Below are positions 41,048 through 49,360 of a stretch of 64,000 bases of DNA, in pieces. Source of the DNA: Xenorhabdus vietnamensis (GTDB taxonomy: Bacteria > Pseudomonadota > Gammaproteobacteria > Enterobacterales > Enterobacteriaceae); assembly GCF_002127535.1 (NCBI RefSeq), contig NZ_MUBJ01000014.1, positions 60,927 through 124,926 of the forward strand, read 5' to 3'. The notes beneath the pieces are model-generated. The model saw only the letters and a list, made by a program, of their open reading frames with translations, was not told where the DNA came from and did not search any database. Both the position numbers and the translations under genes were made by a program. How positions within the stretch are numbered: the first letter of the stretch is position 1; every line of letters starts with the position of its first letter.

Positions 41048-41414
41048 CCAGAGGGAGCGTTGTTACACATCGCGGGCGGAGTTTTTTAGCGCGCGAGCAA
41101 CAGCATCCCGGTGACGCAAAGAAAAATAAACACCGAAAGTCTACTGAGCTAACAGTAATACATTCTAGTCTGGGGTGAGAATGGCTTGCTCCAATTTTCA
41201 GATGTCAGGAAAATGAATTTTGTTTTCCTGACTATGAACCTTCAATTAAAATCTCTTTTCTGTCCTCTCTTCGAAAGACAATTACGATGGTTTTTCACTT
41301 TCCGCAATCAGCCTATCATCGAGGCTTTTTAAGGGGTTTGAGATCCATTGGAGTGAAAACCTACGTTTAGAGAGTCACAGTCTGATATATCAACTGATGG
41401 AAGCTTTCCCAATA
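41025..41414. other. spacer between exporter gene and ampC
   Basis: No gene is seen in 390 bp and no ampR lies here. A GC-rich stretch (41080-41115) and a 10-bp hairpin GTCAGGAAAA / TTTTCCTGAC (41204-41232) precede the inverted repeat that starts at 41331. The ampC promoter must be in this segment. Confidence 0.5.
41331..41388 (+). repeat. 58-bp inverted repeat, left end, before ampC
   Basis: Its reverse complement occurs at 42678-42735 with four mismatches (about 93 percent identity). Core shared sequence: AAAACCTACGTTTAGAGAGT. It ends 26 bp before the ampC start. Confidence 0.93.
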
Positions 41415-42578
41415 ATGAAAAAATTTGTAATTAATACCTTGGTTTTTGTCACAGTCGCAACCTCTCCGTTTTATGCTGCAGCACAAAAAACACTGACGGA
41501 ACAACAGGTCGCAAAGATTGTCAATAATACGCTTACACCGCTGCTCGAAAAACAGGATATTCCCGGTATGGCTGTCGCTGTGGTTTATGACGGAAAGCCT
41601 CAATTTTTTAACTATGGCGTGGCGGATATAAAAACTCGACGCCCGATAACAGAAAATACCCTGTTTGAACTGGGTTCAGTCAGCAAGACCTTTACCGGGG
41701 TTGCCGGGGGATATGCCATGCAAACCGATATCCTAAACCTTAATGATCCGGTGACAGCGTACAGTCCTGAACTAACGGGCAATCAGTGGCGGGGGGTTAA
41801 AATGCTGCATCTGGCGACATACACTGCGGGAGGGCTTCCTCTTCAGCTCCCAGATTCGGTCACAGACCAGAAGTCATTGTGGCAGTACTATCAGCAATGG
41901 CAACCACTGTGGGCACCTGGGATGATGCGTAATTACTCCAATGCCAGCATTGGCTTATTCGGTTCTCTGGCTGTGAATAAAAGCCAGTTGACATTTGAAG
42001 CCTATATGACGAAATATGTTTTCCAGCCTTTAAAACTGACGCATACCTTTATAACCGTCCCGGAATCGATGCAGTCTGATTACGCGTGGGGATATAAGAA
42101 TGGCCAGCCAGTACGCGTCACACCGGGCATGTTGAGTGCAGAAGCCTACGGGGTGAAATCCACCGCGCAAGATATGGTGAAATATATGCAGGCCAATATG
42201 GCTCCAGACAGCCTGCCTGCCGATAACGATAAGTTAAAGAAGGCCATCCTCGCGGCCCAGTCTCGTTATTACCAAGTGGGAAACATGTTTCAGGGGCTAG
42301 GATGGGAAATGCATAACTGGCCTATCAATCCGCAGAGGGTGATTGCCGACAGCAGCAATAACATCGCCTTGCAGCCACATAAGGTTGAGGCACTGATACC
42401 GCCACGTTCTGCTGTACCGGCATCCTGGGTACATAAGACCGGCAGTACCAATGGCTTTGGGGCTTATATTGCTTTCATCCCGGAGGAGAAGATTGGCATT
42501 GTAATGTTGGCTAACAAGAACTATCCAAATCCTGTCCGCGTGGAAGCTGCGTATCGTATTCTTAAGGCATTGCGTTGA
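41415..42578 (+). CDS. ampC: class C beta-lactamase AmpC
   Basis: A 387-residue periplasmic serine beta-lactamase hydrolysing cephalosporins. The signal peptide ends near residue 24 (ATSPFYAAAQ). All class C motifs are intact: SVSK with the acylated serine at about residue 88, YSN (in RNYSNAS), and KTG (WVHKTGSTNGFG). The C-terminus NKNYPNPVRVEAAYRIL is typical. The ATG at 41415 gives a normal signal peptide; the frame is open from 41397. No ampR regulator is adjacent, so expression may be constitutive and set by the repeat-bearing leader. The gene sits between inverted repeats nested in a direct repeat, which points to acquisition as a unit. Confidence 0.95.
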   Translation: MKKFVINTLVFVTVATSPFYAAAQKTLTEQQVAKIVNNTLTPLLEKQDIPGMAVAVVYDGKPQFFNYGVADIKTRRPITENTLFELGSVSKTFTGVAGGYAMQTDILNLNDPVTAYSPELTGNQWRGVKMLHLATYTAGGLPLQLPDSVTDQKSLWQYYQQWQPLWAPGMMRNYSNASIGLFGSLAVNKSQLTFEAYMTKYVFQPLKLTHTFITVPESMQSDYAWGYKNGQPVRVTPGMLSAEAYGVKSTAQDMVKYMQANMAPDSLPADNDKLKKAILAAQSRYYQVGNMFQGLGWEMHNWPINPQRVIADSSNNIALQPHKVEALIPPRSAVPASWVHKTGSTNGFGAYIAFIPEEKIGIVMLANKNYPNPVRVEAAYRILKALR

Positions 42579-42591
42579 GGGTGATGCTGTA

Positions 42592-42635
42592 GGGATTTGA
42601 AGTCCAACGGTACGGAAACCTACGCTAAACGGTAT
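42592..42635 (+). repeat. degenerate third copy of the ampC-flanking repeat
   Basis: Right behind ampC, in the same orientation as the left repeat, sequence with GGAAACCTACG and flanking similarity (TTTGAAGTCC, GTATC) aligns loosely to 41336-41375. It is much more diverged than the other two copies. Confidence 0.5.
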
Positions 42636-42677
42636 CAAAAATCGAAAAAGATACTTTTGAATCTCATGAGTCTTGCC

Positions 42678-42735
42678 ATATCAGACTGTGACTCTCTAAA
42701 CGTAGGTTTTCGTTCCAATGGATCTAAAAACCCTT
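42678..42735 (-). repeat. 58-bp inverted repeat, right end, after ampC
   Basis: Reverse complement of 41331-41388 with four mismatches. Together they enclose 1289 bp that contain only ampC and the degenerate third copy. Confidence 0.93.
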
Positions 42736-42745
42736 GAAGTTGTGA

Positions 42746-42816
42746 TTGACCTCTACAATGATCGCTCTACTGGCAAAAAGGAAGCTCAGCTAATTATCAT
42801 TGGCTTGCCAAATTAT
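42746..42816 (+). repeat. 71-bp direct repeat, right copy
   Basis: It repeats the last codons and stop of the upstream exporter gene (68 of 71 bases equal to 40977-41047) but is not connected to the rest of that gene. A 12-bp hairpin follows directly. Confidence 0.92.
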
Positions 42817-42842
42817 TCGATTAAGAATACCGAATAATTTGG
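42808..42842. terminator. hairpin, possibly the original exporter-gene terminator
   Basis: CCAAATTATTCG and CGAATAATTTGG pair perfectly over 12 bp with an 11-nt loop. The left copy of the direct repeat breaks off inside the first arm, so this hairpin probably stood behind the exporter gene before ampC entered. The T-tail is poor. Confidence 0.6.
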
Positions 42843-42861
42843 CATCAAAAGTATTGCATTC

Positions 42862-44082
42862 TCAAAAAATACGATTTGATTTACTATTTTTTCTAATCAT
42901 CTTATGCCATGCCAAAAAACAATGCAGCTCCTTAAGGTAATTACAGTAATATTGGGTATTTAACATAAAGAATGTCAATAAAAAGCTCACTGCAATAAAA
43001 CACAAAGAGATATTGCTATAATCTAATATTCCAACAACAAATTTCAGCACCACCAATATGATAAAAAGCACTATAAAGAGATAATGAGCAATAATTAATA
43101 TCTTAAAACCAAAATTCACTCCCCGATGCGTTAATAAAATAGAAAAAGAAGAAAACATTAATGCCAAAGCTACTACAAAAAATAAAATAGGAAGATCATT
43201 CTTGTTATCAAGATGAGATAATAATATAAATGTAGTCATTACATAATCTGTTACCAGTAAAACAGTAGACAATAATGTTATCAGCAATGCCTTTTTTTGC
43301 ACTCCGAAATTCAATAAATTACGATATTTATTTAATCTATCTTCTGTCAGCAAACTAATATCATTATTTTCTACTCTTTGGTTAAGATTATAGCTTATTT
43401 TAAGCACATTGTTTAAATTTCTATTTAGCACACAATATTGCCAAATTTTTTTAAAAAATTTTATTTTTATTTTTTTTTCATGATTTTCAACATCATACCT
43501 TCCTGCTATTCCGTCTATCTTCTTTCTCAAAATATGATTAGTTGTTCTAAACCATAAAATTTCCGTCATTGTTTGGGAAAAAACCTTACTATTAATAATA
43601 ATTCGGTTAGATAGGAAATTAAAAAACACGATTGTTAATAAATACCATTCGTGATGCATATAATAGACAAAGTAATCAAACAAAAGAATAGCGATCGCAA
43701 ATATGATACTTACTGTATTCAGCACATTCAGAGTTTTTAAAGCAAAAAGGCTTCCTCTATAGGCATACAACGTTAATAAACAGATTATAGAAATAATGAA
43801 TATACCGGCGGAACGTTGGAAACCAGCAATATCAGAGGAAAAGTAAAAACCATAGAACACAATAACCAACATGATATAGGAAATAGATATCAATATAGGA
43901 AATAACATCAGCAGTAGACTTGCTTCTGAAGATCGGTTAATGACCACTTGATCTTTTAGCCTGACAATATCTGGTTCACCCAACAGTGAAGAATCATTCT
44001 TTTTGATCCTACTATTTATATTTTCATACTGAATAAAAATATTTCTAAATTGATTGTTAGTTAATATATATCTTATATTCAT
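42862..44082 (-). CDS. polytopic membrane protein with duplicated halves, probable immunity protein
   Basis: A 406-residue protein with two similar halves. Each half consists of a polar segment (INSRIKKNDSSLL, LNQRVENNDISLL) followed by about four membrane helices and a closing polar part (FLSNRIIINSKVFSQTMTEILW, FMLNTQYYCNYLKELHCFLAW). The next gene upstream codes a single-unit version. It is last in the run hcp, cargo, membrane protein 1, membrane protein 2. By position it may protect the cell from a membrane-acting type VI effector; this is inferred, as I recognise no named family. AT-rich. Confidence 0.6.
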   Translation of the reverse strand: MNIRYILTNNQFRNIFIQYENINSRIKKNDSSLLGEPDIVRLKDQVVINRSSEASLLLMLFPILISISYIMLVIVFYGFYFSSDIAGFQRSAGIFIISIICLLTLYAYRGSLFALKTLNVLNTVSIIFAIAILLFDYFVYYMHHEWYLLTIVFFNFLSNRIIINSKVFSQTMTEILWFRTTNHILRKKIDGIAGRYDVENHEKKIKIKFFKKIWQYCVLNRNLNNVLKISYNLNQRVENNDISLLTEDRLNKYRNLLNFGVQKKALLITLLSTVLLVTDYVMTTFILLSHLDNKNDLPILFFVVALALMFSSFSILLTHRGVNFGFKILIIAHYLFIVLFIILVVLKFVVGILDYSNISLCFIAVSFLLTFFMLNTQYYCNYLKELHCFLAWHKMIRKNSKSNRIF

Positions 44083-44179
44083 GTTTGTTTTTCCAAAAAA
44101 TAACTGTTTTTATATTTCATTTCCTTTTTTTACTTAAATCATCGACGGGTTTGATACGTGATCGGATTTTTCATTCATC

Positions 44180-44869
44180 CTATTTCTCCTCAGAATTCCT
44201 TGCTCTTTTTTTATCTCTTATTTTTTTACGATTTTCTAATTTTAACGCTCTGGAATACTCTCTTAATTGTTTTTTATTAAAAACTTTTATTTTTTCCAGT
44301 TCACTTTTAAAAAGAACACGATTAATTCTGAGGCACATCCTAGTCCATATAAAATCAGAGTAATACTGGCTATTCAATATAAATTTAATCAACAAGCAAC
44401 ATAACGCTATAGAAAAAAAATATAGGCCATCAGAATTAAACACCTCTTGTAAAATAGCTACAAATAAACTAAAAATAAATATAATTGAATTTACACTATT
44501 ATGAATCATAGGACCATAATAATATCCCCTTAAAGTAAATCCAATATGAAAAATTGAAATAACACCACTAATTAACAATGACAATACGAAAGAAAATGCT
44601 TTTATTTCGTTGCTTGGATTATTTATTAACAAATCAGGTATAGCTACCGCTGCACCTGAAAAAAAAGCCATGAAGACTATCGTAATAAAAAATATAATAA
44701 GAGTTATCTTAAACCTACCAGGATAATCGAAGAATTTTTTATAACTCCGTTCATCCACAGTGATGTACTCTATAGTTGGATCAGCCATCTTTATTTTTGA
44801 TTCCAGATCTCTAGACTTATCCAATAATTTTTTGAATCCTGCATTTAAAACAAAATTTTTTATATTCAT
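44180..44869 (-). CDS. four-helix membrane protein, probable immunity protein
   Basis: A 229-residue protein with about four membrane helices (roughly 53-77, 88-112, 122-142, 145-165), a polar N-terminus and a very basic C-terminal tail (KLENRKKIRDKKRARN). The N-terminus MNIKNFVLNAGFKKLL and the segment FILNSQYYSDFIWTRM correspond to MNIRYILTNNQFRNIF and FMLNTQYYCNYLKELH in the downstream 406-residue protein, so the two are paralogs. Membrane location fits protection against a pore-forming or membrane-targeting toxin coded by the upstream gene, by inference. Confidence 0.6.
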   Translation of the reverse strand: MNIKNFVLNAGFKKLLDKSRDLESKIKMADPTIEYITVDERSYKKFFDYPGRFKITLIIFFITIVFMAFFSGAAVAIPDLLINNPSNEIKAFSFVLSLLISGVISIFHIGFTLRGYYYGPMIHNSVNSIIFIFSLFVAILQEVFNSDGLYFFSIALCCLLIKFILNSQYYSDFIWTRMCLRINRVLFKSELEKIKVFNKKQLREYSRALKLENRKKIRDKKRARNSEEK

Positions 44870-44911
44870 ACAATAATTATCACAAACAATGAGCCCATAG
44901 AATCAATACAG

Positions 44912-45939
44912 TTATTTAAAATGTTCAGATAAATAACTAGCGGGGTTTTCGTAAACAATAGAGTGAATCGTGCCAATAATATATTTACCTGAAGTAAATA
45001 TATTTTCTGGACTCTTAATTGTTCCTGTCATTCCACTACCCACAAACCCACTACCTGCGACAAGCGAATCTTTCAAATGGTTCCACAATGCCTTTTGTAT
45101 CTCTTCATTAGGATAACGCTTAATATACCTTCCCTGCTCTATCGCTTTTTTAATTACTTGATTAGATATTCCAGGATTATTATGTCGCATAATTTCTTCA
45201 GTTAACCGTTTTCTCTCATGTCTTGGCATGTTTTTTAGCCATTCTGATGCTCTACGAGGAGAAGTTGCTTTCATTATTTTATAAGTTTTATATGCATCCT
45301 TTAGTGCAGCAGCTCCAGAGGTAAGGGATATTACATCTAATATAGTTGTGGTTGTAACATACCAATCTTGCGAATCTAACCAAGCAACATGTTCTACTCC
45401 TTCCCCCCCTGCACCTGTAAGTTGATAAACTCTATATCCTCCATTTACACATTGCAGACCAGATGCTGTTAAACCGCCATAAGCTAAAATAGCTACGGGT
45501 GTACTCATTCCTCCTGTAAATGGTGCTGCTACTCCCGAGCCAAATAATCCGAATGCCGATACCAGTGCTCCACCACAAGAAAGCGCCGTAGAGCCAATCT
45601 CCAGCATCAAACTAGGCTCTGATACCGTTTTTTTCAGTTCTACTTTTGGAGTAACTCCTGCCTCAAGATTGAAAATAATAATATGTGTTAACTCAGAAGA
45701 GACATTATTCCCACGTCTTTTTGATGGTCTAACTAAATAGCGTTTATAGAAGCCATCGGAATAAATAATTCCAGCACCATAAAAATCACGGTGGCAATCT
45801 AATGCATCCGCAATAGCCTGAAAATCTATATTGGAAGCCCGTGATGTATGGAACCAAGCATTCTGGCATGCTGTAAGCTCGGTAACTTACTTTCATCAAA
45901 CTCGTTTCTTAGTTGTGATGTTAGACTTTCAAATCGCAT
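44912..45939 (-). pseudogene. type VI-linked cargo effector gene, frame-disrupted
   Basis: Behind hcp an ATG at 45939 opens a frame (MRFESLTSQLRNEFDESKLP) that stops at 45826. A second frame, with no start codon, carries coherent protein from about 45886 (TELTACQNAWFHTSRASN, then DCHRDFYGAGIIYSDG) down to the stop at 44912. A single -1 shift between 45886 and 45826 would give about 342 residues. The first internal starts are TTG 45610 and ATG 45607, giving about 232 residues. The middle has Gly/Ala-rich hydrophobic segments (GGALVSAFGLFGSGVAAPFTGG, residue run shown in part) suited to membrane insertion. The C-terminus is polar and basic. The position between hcp and membrane paralogs marks it as Hcp cargo. 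No slippery heptamer is visible, so a disabling mutation is more likely than programmed shifting. Confidence 0.65.
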
Positions 45940-45995
45940 ATTATTTACCAATTGTGATTATTATTTTATGTATTGTTCTAAGATAATTTATATAA

Positions 45996-46475
45996 TCAGT
46001 AAACCGTCTCTTCCCAAGCACAATACCCTGATGTGCCTGCCACATGATGCTGACAAACAATATCTTTATATCTTACTGCAACAACCTCTTCTGGCTGCCG
46101 ATCATTATGGTTCACAGAATGTGGATATTGAACATTAACATTTATTAACTTGGCATTTCTTAAATTGACAGAGTAATAACGCTCTTGCCCACCAGCTTGC
46201 GAAGTTCGGTAAAAATCAAACATGAGATCAAGTTCTTCATTGTTTGAAATTGCCATCAATAGTAATGGTGATGATTTATCCAGAGGTTTGATAAACTTAA
46301 CCGGTTGATGAGCAACGTTTTGTGAACGAGAAATTCCATGATTAAATTGTAATACAAAAACTTGATCTTCATGCCCAAACTGAAATTTATTACCAATAGA
46401 ATCCAGCGTGGAACACCCTTGAGAGATCAACCCTTGAAGCTTCCCTTTTATTGTCACATAAATAGAATTAGCCAT
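45996..46475 (-). CDS. hcp: Hcp, type VI secretion tube protein (orphan)
   Basis: A 159-residue Hcp (TssD) protein: MANSIYVTIKGKLQGLISQG at the start, then FNHGISRSQNVAHQPVKFIK, FDFYRTSQAGGQERYY and the ending GTSGYCAWEETVY. Hcp hexamers stack into the injected tube and chaperone small cargo. No sheath, baseplate or VgrG genes occur in the window, so this copy must depend on a type VI machine elsewhere. AAGGA lies 9 nt before the ATG. It heads a run of four minus-strand genes together with a cargo gene and two membrane paralogs. Confidence 0.93.
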   Translation of the reverse strand: MANSIYVTIKGKLQGLISQGCSTLDSIGNKFQFGHEDQVFVLQFNHGISRSQNVAHQPVKFIKPLDKSSPLLLMAISNNEELDLMFDFYRTSQAGGQERYYSVNLRNAKLINVNVQYPHSVNHNDRQPEEVVAVRYKDIVCQHHVAGTSGYCAWEETVY

Positions 46476-46656
46476 ATTATCTTAATCCTTCATCATTATT
46501 TTTTGCTTTACCTCTTGTTGTTATAGCATAAAAAATCAATCAACAAATACCGATTAGATCCTAAAAAACAAACTAATCACATAGATAAAAACATTTTGAT
46601 TTAATAAGAAAAATATCAAACGAGTAAATTAAATAACTTTAAAATTACCAGCCTAA

Positions 46657-46685
46657 TATAAAAAATCCCCACCTCACGGTAGGGA
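46657..46685 (-). terminator. terminator of the amino-acid ABC transporter genes
   Basis: On the minus strand TCCCTACC-GTGA-GGTGGGGA (8-bp stem with one wobble) is followed by TTTTTT. It ends the operon right behind the second permease gene. Confidence 0.88.
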
Positions 46686-46721
46686 ATGAATACAACAAAA
46701 ATATCTGCCAGGTGTCAGATA

Positions 46722-47465
46722 TTAATTTTGAGGAACCACGTCCAATGTTTTTTTACGCCAGAATCCGAAGATTGCTGTTTTTTCACGTCTGACCGAAAAA
46801 TGACGGGCAATATAATTGGCAATCAATTCCAGTGATAAACACATCACAAAATAAACCAGCGCAACGAATAAAAAGACTTCCATCGGATAGACCATGCTGC
46901 GGTTATTCACTTGGGTTGCCAAAAATGACAATTCCGCCACACCGACAATATAGGCCAATGAGGTATCTTTAATTAATGCAATCCATTGATTGATGAATGA
47001 AGGCACCATCATGCGCAGTGCCTGTGGTAAGACGATATACCACAGCACTTCCCAACGGTTGAAGCCCAGCGATAGCCCTGCCCGCCATTGACCATCCCCT
47101 ATTGCCAGAATCCCCGCTTTGACACCATGTGCCAAATAGGCCGAAGTAATTAACGCCAGCGCGCAGACAACGGTAGTAATTTCAGGAATTTCCATCCCCA
47201 ATACCACGGGAAGCAAGAAATATGTCCAGAAAATCAGCATAATGACCGGAATGGCGCGGAAGAAACCCAACACTGCCGCCAATAGGTTGACCCAAAAACC
47301 ACGCAACATTGCCAGTGCAATTCCACCTAACGTGCCCAATACAATGGAAATCGCCCCCGCCATGATGCTGATCGCCAGCGTCAATGCCGCCCCTTCCAGT
47401 GGCCCGTCAGGAAAGGTTCCCAAGAGCAAATAGTGCCAGTTTTCTGCAATAACAGTAAAATCCAT
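46722..47465 (-). CDS. polar amino-acid ABC transporter permease (second)
   Basis: A 247-residue inner-membrane permease of the His/Glu/Gln family with about five helices. The coupling loop that contacts the ATPase is seen as GLSLGFNRWEVLWYIVLPQALRMMVPSFINQW-like sequence (EAA motif, about residues 128-160). It resembles GltK and GlnP types. It starts 1 bp behind the first permease gene and is followed by a terminator. No ATP-binding subunit gene is near. Confidence 0.88.
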   Translation of the reverse strand: MDFTVIAENWHYLLLGTFPDGPLEGAALTLAISIMAGAISIVLGTLGGIALAMLRGFWVNLLAAVLGFFRAIPVIMLIFWTYFLLPVVLGMEIPEITTVVCALALITSAYLAHGVKAGILAIGDGQWRAGLSLGFNRWEVLWYIVLPQALRMMVPSFINQWIALIKDTSLAYIVGVAELSFLATQVNNRSMVYPMEVFLFVALVYFVMCLSLELIANYIARHFSVRREKTAIFGFWRKKTLDVVPQN

Positions 47466-47466
47466 A

Positions 47467-48204
47467 TCAATGCCCTCTCGCCAAGGTTTTCTGCTGGCGC
47501 CATTGCCCCCAACCTTCCATCACAGCAATAATGGCGATGTAAAGTACAGTCGCTACACCAAATGCCTCAAAGGTTTGTAAGGTTTGGGTTTCCACCTGAC
47601 GGGAAGCATAGGACAACTCAGCCACGCCAATCGCCATGGTTAATGATGAATTCTTAACGATGTTCATGTATTGCCCCAACAGAGGCGGCATGGCTATTTT
47701 CAGTGCTTGTGGCAATACAACATGACGCATGGCCTGCCAGCCTGTTAAACCTAATGCATGAGCCGCATATTTCTGCCCACGTCCGACGCCTTGGATTCCA
47801 GCGCGTAGTTCTTCTGCAACAAATGGGGCTGAATAAAGGGTCAATCCGATGAATCCTGCCAAAAATTCAAAGGATGGCCATTCCAATGTCAGACCGGAAA
47901 TCGTGATGTTATGGGGCGTGTTCAGCCACACCATCGCCTCTTGTGGCAAAATTTGCCCGGATGCGAAGTACCAGAAAAACAGTTGCACCAACAGAGGTGT
48001 GTTACGAAATACAGTCGTATAAACTGTGACCAGCCAGCACAGTGGCTTGATTTGGCTGTCTCGTGCCGCAGCAATCAAGAAGCCCAGTAAAGTGGAAGAG
48101 GCTATGGCACACGCAGAAAGCCACAAGGTGATCAGAAACCCCTGCCAAAGCCATTGTAGATATTCGGGAGCCAGTAAGTGCTCGGTAATAAATTGCTCAA
48201 ACAT
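47467..48204 (-). CDS. polar amino-acid ABC transporter permease (first)
   Basis: A 245-residue permease of the same family, GltJ-like. The membrane helices begin near residue 20 (WLWQGFLITLWLSACAIAS) and the EAA loop is HALGLTGWQAMRHVVLPQAL. A TTG at 48231 opens the frame, but ATG 48204 has GGTGA just upstream and gives the usual length, so it is taken. It forms a heterodimeric channel with the next permease, fed by the binding protein coded upstream. Confidence 0.87.
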   Translation of the reverse strand: MFEQFITEHLLAPEYLQWLWQGFLITLWLSACAIASSTLLGFLIAAARDSQIKPLCWLVTVYTTVFRNTPLLVQLFFWYFASGQILPQEAMVWLNTPHNITISGLTLEWPSFEFLAGFIGLTLYSAPFVAEELRAGIQGVGRGQKYAAHALGLTGWQAMRHVVLPQALKIAMPPLLGQYMNIVKNSSLTMAIGVAELSYASRQVETQTLQTFEAFGVATVLYIAIIAVMEGWGQWRQQKTLARGH

Positions 48205-48356
48205 ATCATTCACCGCATAAACAAGCAGCAAAGCCCCGAGATAACGGGGCTAATTTCAGTCTTTGTTTTTCAATCAATCTCAATCTGTGTTCTTAAGCTG
48301 TGTTTTTAAGCTATCTTTTTAAAAAATAGCGCTAAACAGAAGCTATAAAATTAACA

Positions 48357-49205
48357 TCACAGTTTTGCATGACTTTCCAATGGTGCGAATTTAAAATCAC
48401 CACGTGGCTGAGCAGATTTAGTTTCCGGGCCAAACCAACGGTTGTAGATCTTCCCTGCTTCACCCTCTTTTTCCAATTTCAGTAAAGTGTGATTAACCGC
48501 ATCAATCAGTCGCCCCTCTCCTTTGGAAGCCGCTACCGCCTGATATTCGCGGGTAATGCTGAAAGGTGAAATCTCAAAATCTGCTTTCTGGGCTTCTGGT
48601 ACGTTTGCCAGCAAGCCAACCAATTTCGCATCATCCTGCGTGATTGCCTGAACATTACCATTTCTCAGGGCTGCAAATGCCAGCGGTGTATCGTCATAAG
48701 AGATAACTTTTGCTGTTGGATAACGCTCACGCAGAGTAATTTCCTGCACAGTTCCCTTATCTGCTCCAATACGCAATTTAGCAATATCGTCCGGATTGGT
48801 CAGTACGCCTTTGCGGGCAATAAATTTCTGACCTGTCGCAAAATAAGGAATGGAGAAATCAACTTGTTTGGCGCGTTCGTCAGTAACCGTGAAGTTAGCG
48901 GCAATTAAGTCAATTTTCTTGGAAGAAAGCAGAGGAATTCGGTTTGCGGGATTCGTCGGACGCAGTTCCAACTTAACGCCCAAATCATTGGCAATCGCAT
49001 TGGCAATATCCACATCATAGCCTGCCAATTTCTTCGTCTGAGGATCGATAAAACCAAATGGAGGGTTACTGTCAAATACCGCAATGCGTACCGTGCCGGC
49101 TTTTTTAATATCATCAAGTTTATCAGCCTTTGCCACACCTGAAACCAGTGCCAAGCTGGTCAATAAAGCCGCCACCGCTACGTGAGATTTATTGCGAATT
49201 TTCAT
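48357..49205 (-). CDS. amino-acid ABC transporter periplasmic binding protein
   Basis: A 282-residue type II solute-binding protein. The signal peptide (about 1-27: KSHVAVAALLTSLALVSGVAKA) is followed by the family start GTVRIAVFDSNPPFGFIDPQTKKLAGYDVDIANAIA and the domain-crossing region DKGTVQE. The ligand is likely glutamate, aspartate or a related polar amino acid; the exact one cannot be read. ATG 49205 has a strong AGGGGTG site; the longer frame from 49337 has no such site. It heads the three-gene operon. Confidence 0.88.
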   Translation of the reverse strand: MKIRNKSHVAVAALLTSLALVSGVAKADKLDDIKKAGTVRIAVFDSNPPFGFIDPQTKKLAGYDVDIANAIANDLGVKLELRPTNPANRIPLLSSKKIDLIAANFTVTDERAKQVDFSIPYFATGQKFIARKGVLTNPDDIAKLRIGADKGTVQEITLRERYPTAKVISYDDTPLAFAALRNGNVQAITQDDAKLVGLLANVPEAQKADFEISPFSITREYQAVAASKGEGRLIDAVNHTLLKLEKEGEAGKIYNRWFGPETKSAQPRGDFKFAPLESHAKL

Positions 49206-49312
49206 TGTACACCCCTGTTGGTTATTAATTTTTATATGACCAACAAAAGCTATCAATTTCGATATAGCACCTGAAATAATATAAAATGCTATGTTTATAA
49301 TTATATGGAATA

Positions 49313-49344
49313 TAAAAAAGAACGCCGGAAAAAACACCAGCGTT
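49313..49344 (-). terminator. terminator of the pst-phoU operon
   Basis: On the minus strand AACGCTGG and CCGGCGTT pair over 8 bp (one wobble) and CTTTTTT follows, 17 bp behind phoU. Confidence 0.88.
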
Positions 49345-49360
49345 TCAGATAATTAAAAAA

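Noticed and set aside
41025..42861. Insertion sequence around ampC
   Set aside because: The inverted repeats look like element ends, but no transposase, not even a remnant, is coded inside; reported as a repeat-bounded cassette instead.
44912..45939. Programmed -1 frameshift in the hcp cargo gene
   Set aside because: No slippery heptamer of the X-XXY-YYZ type is visible in 45886-45826, so a mutation or sequence error is the simpler explanation.
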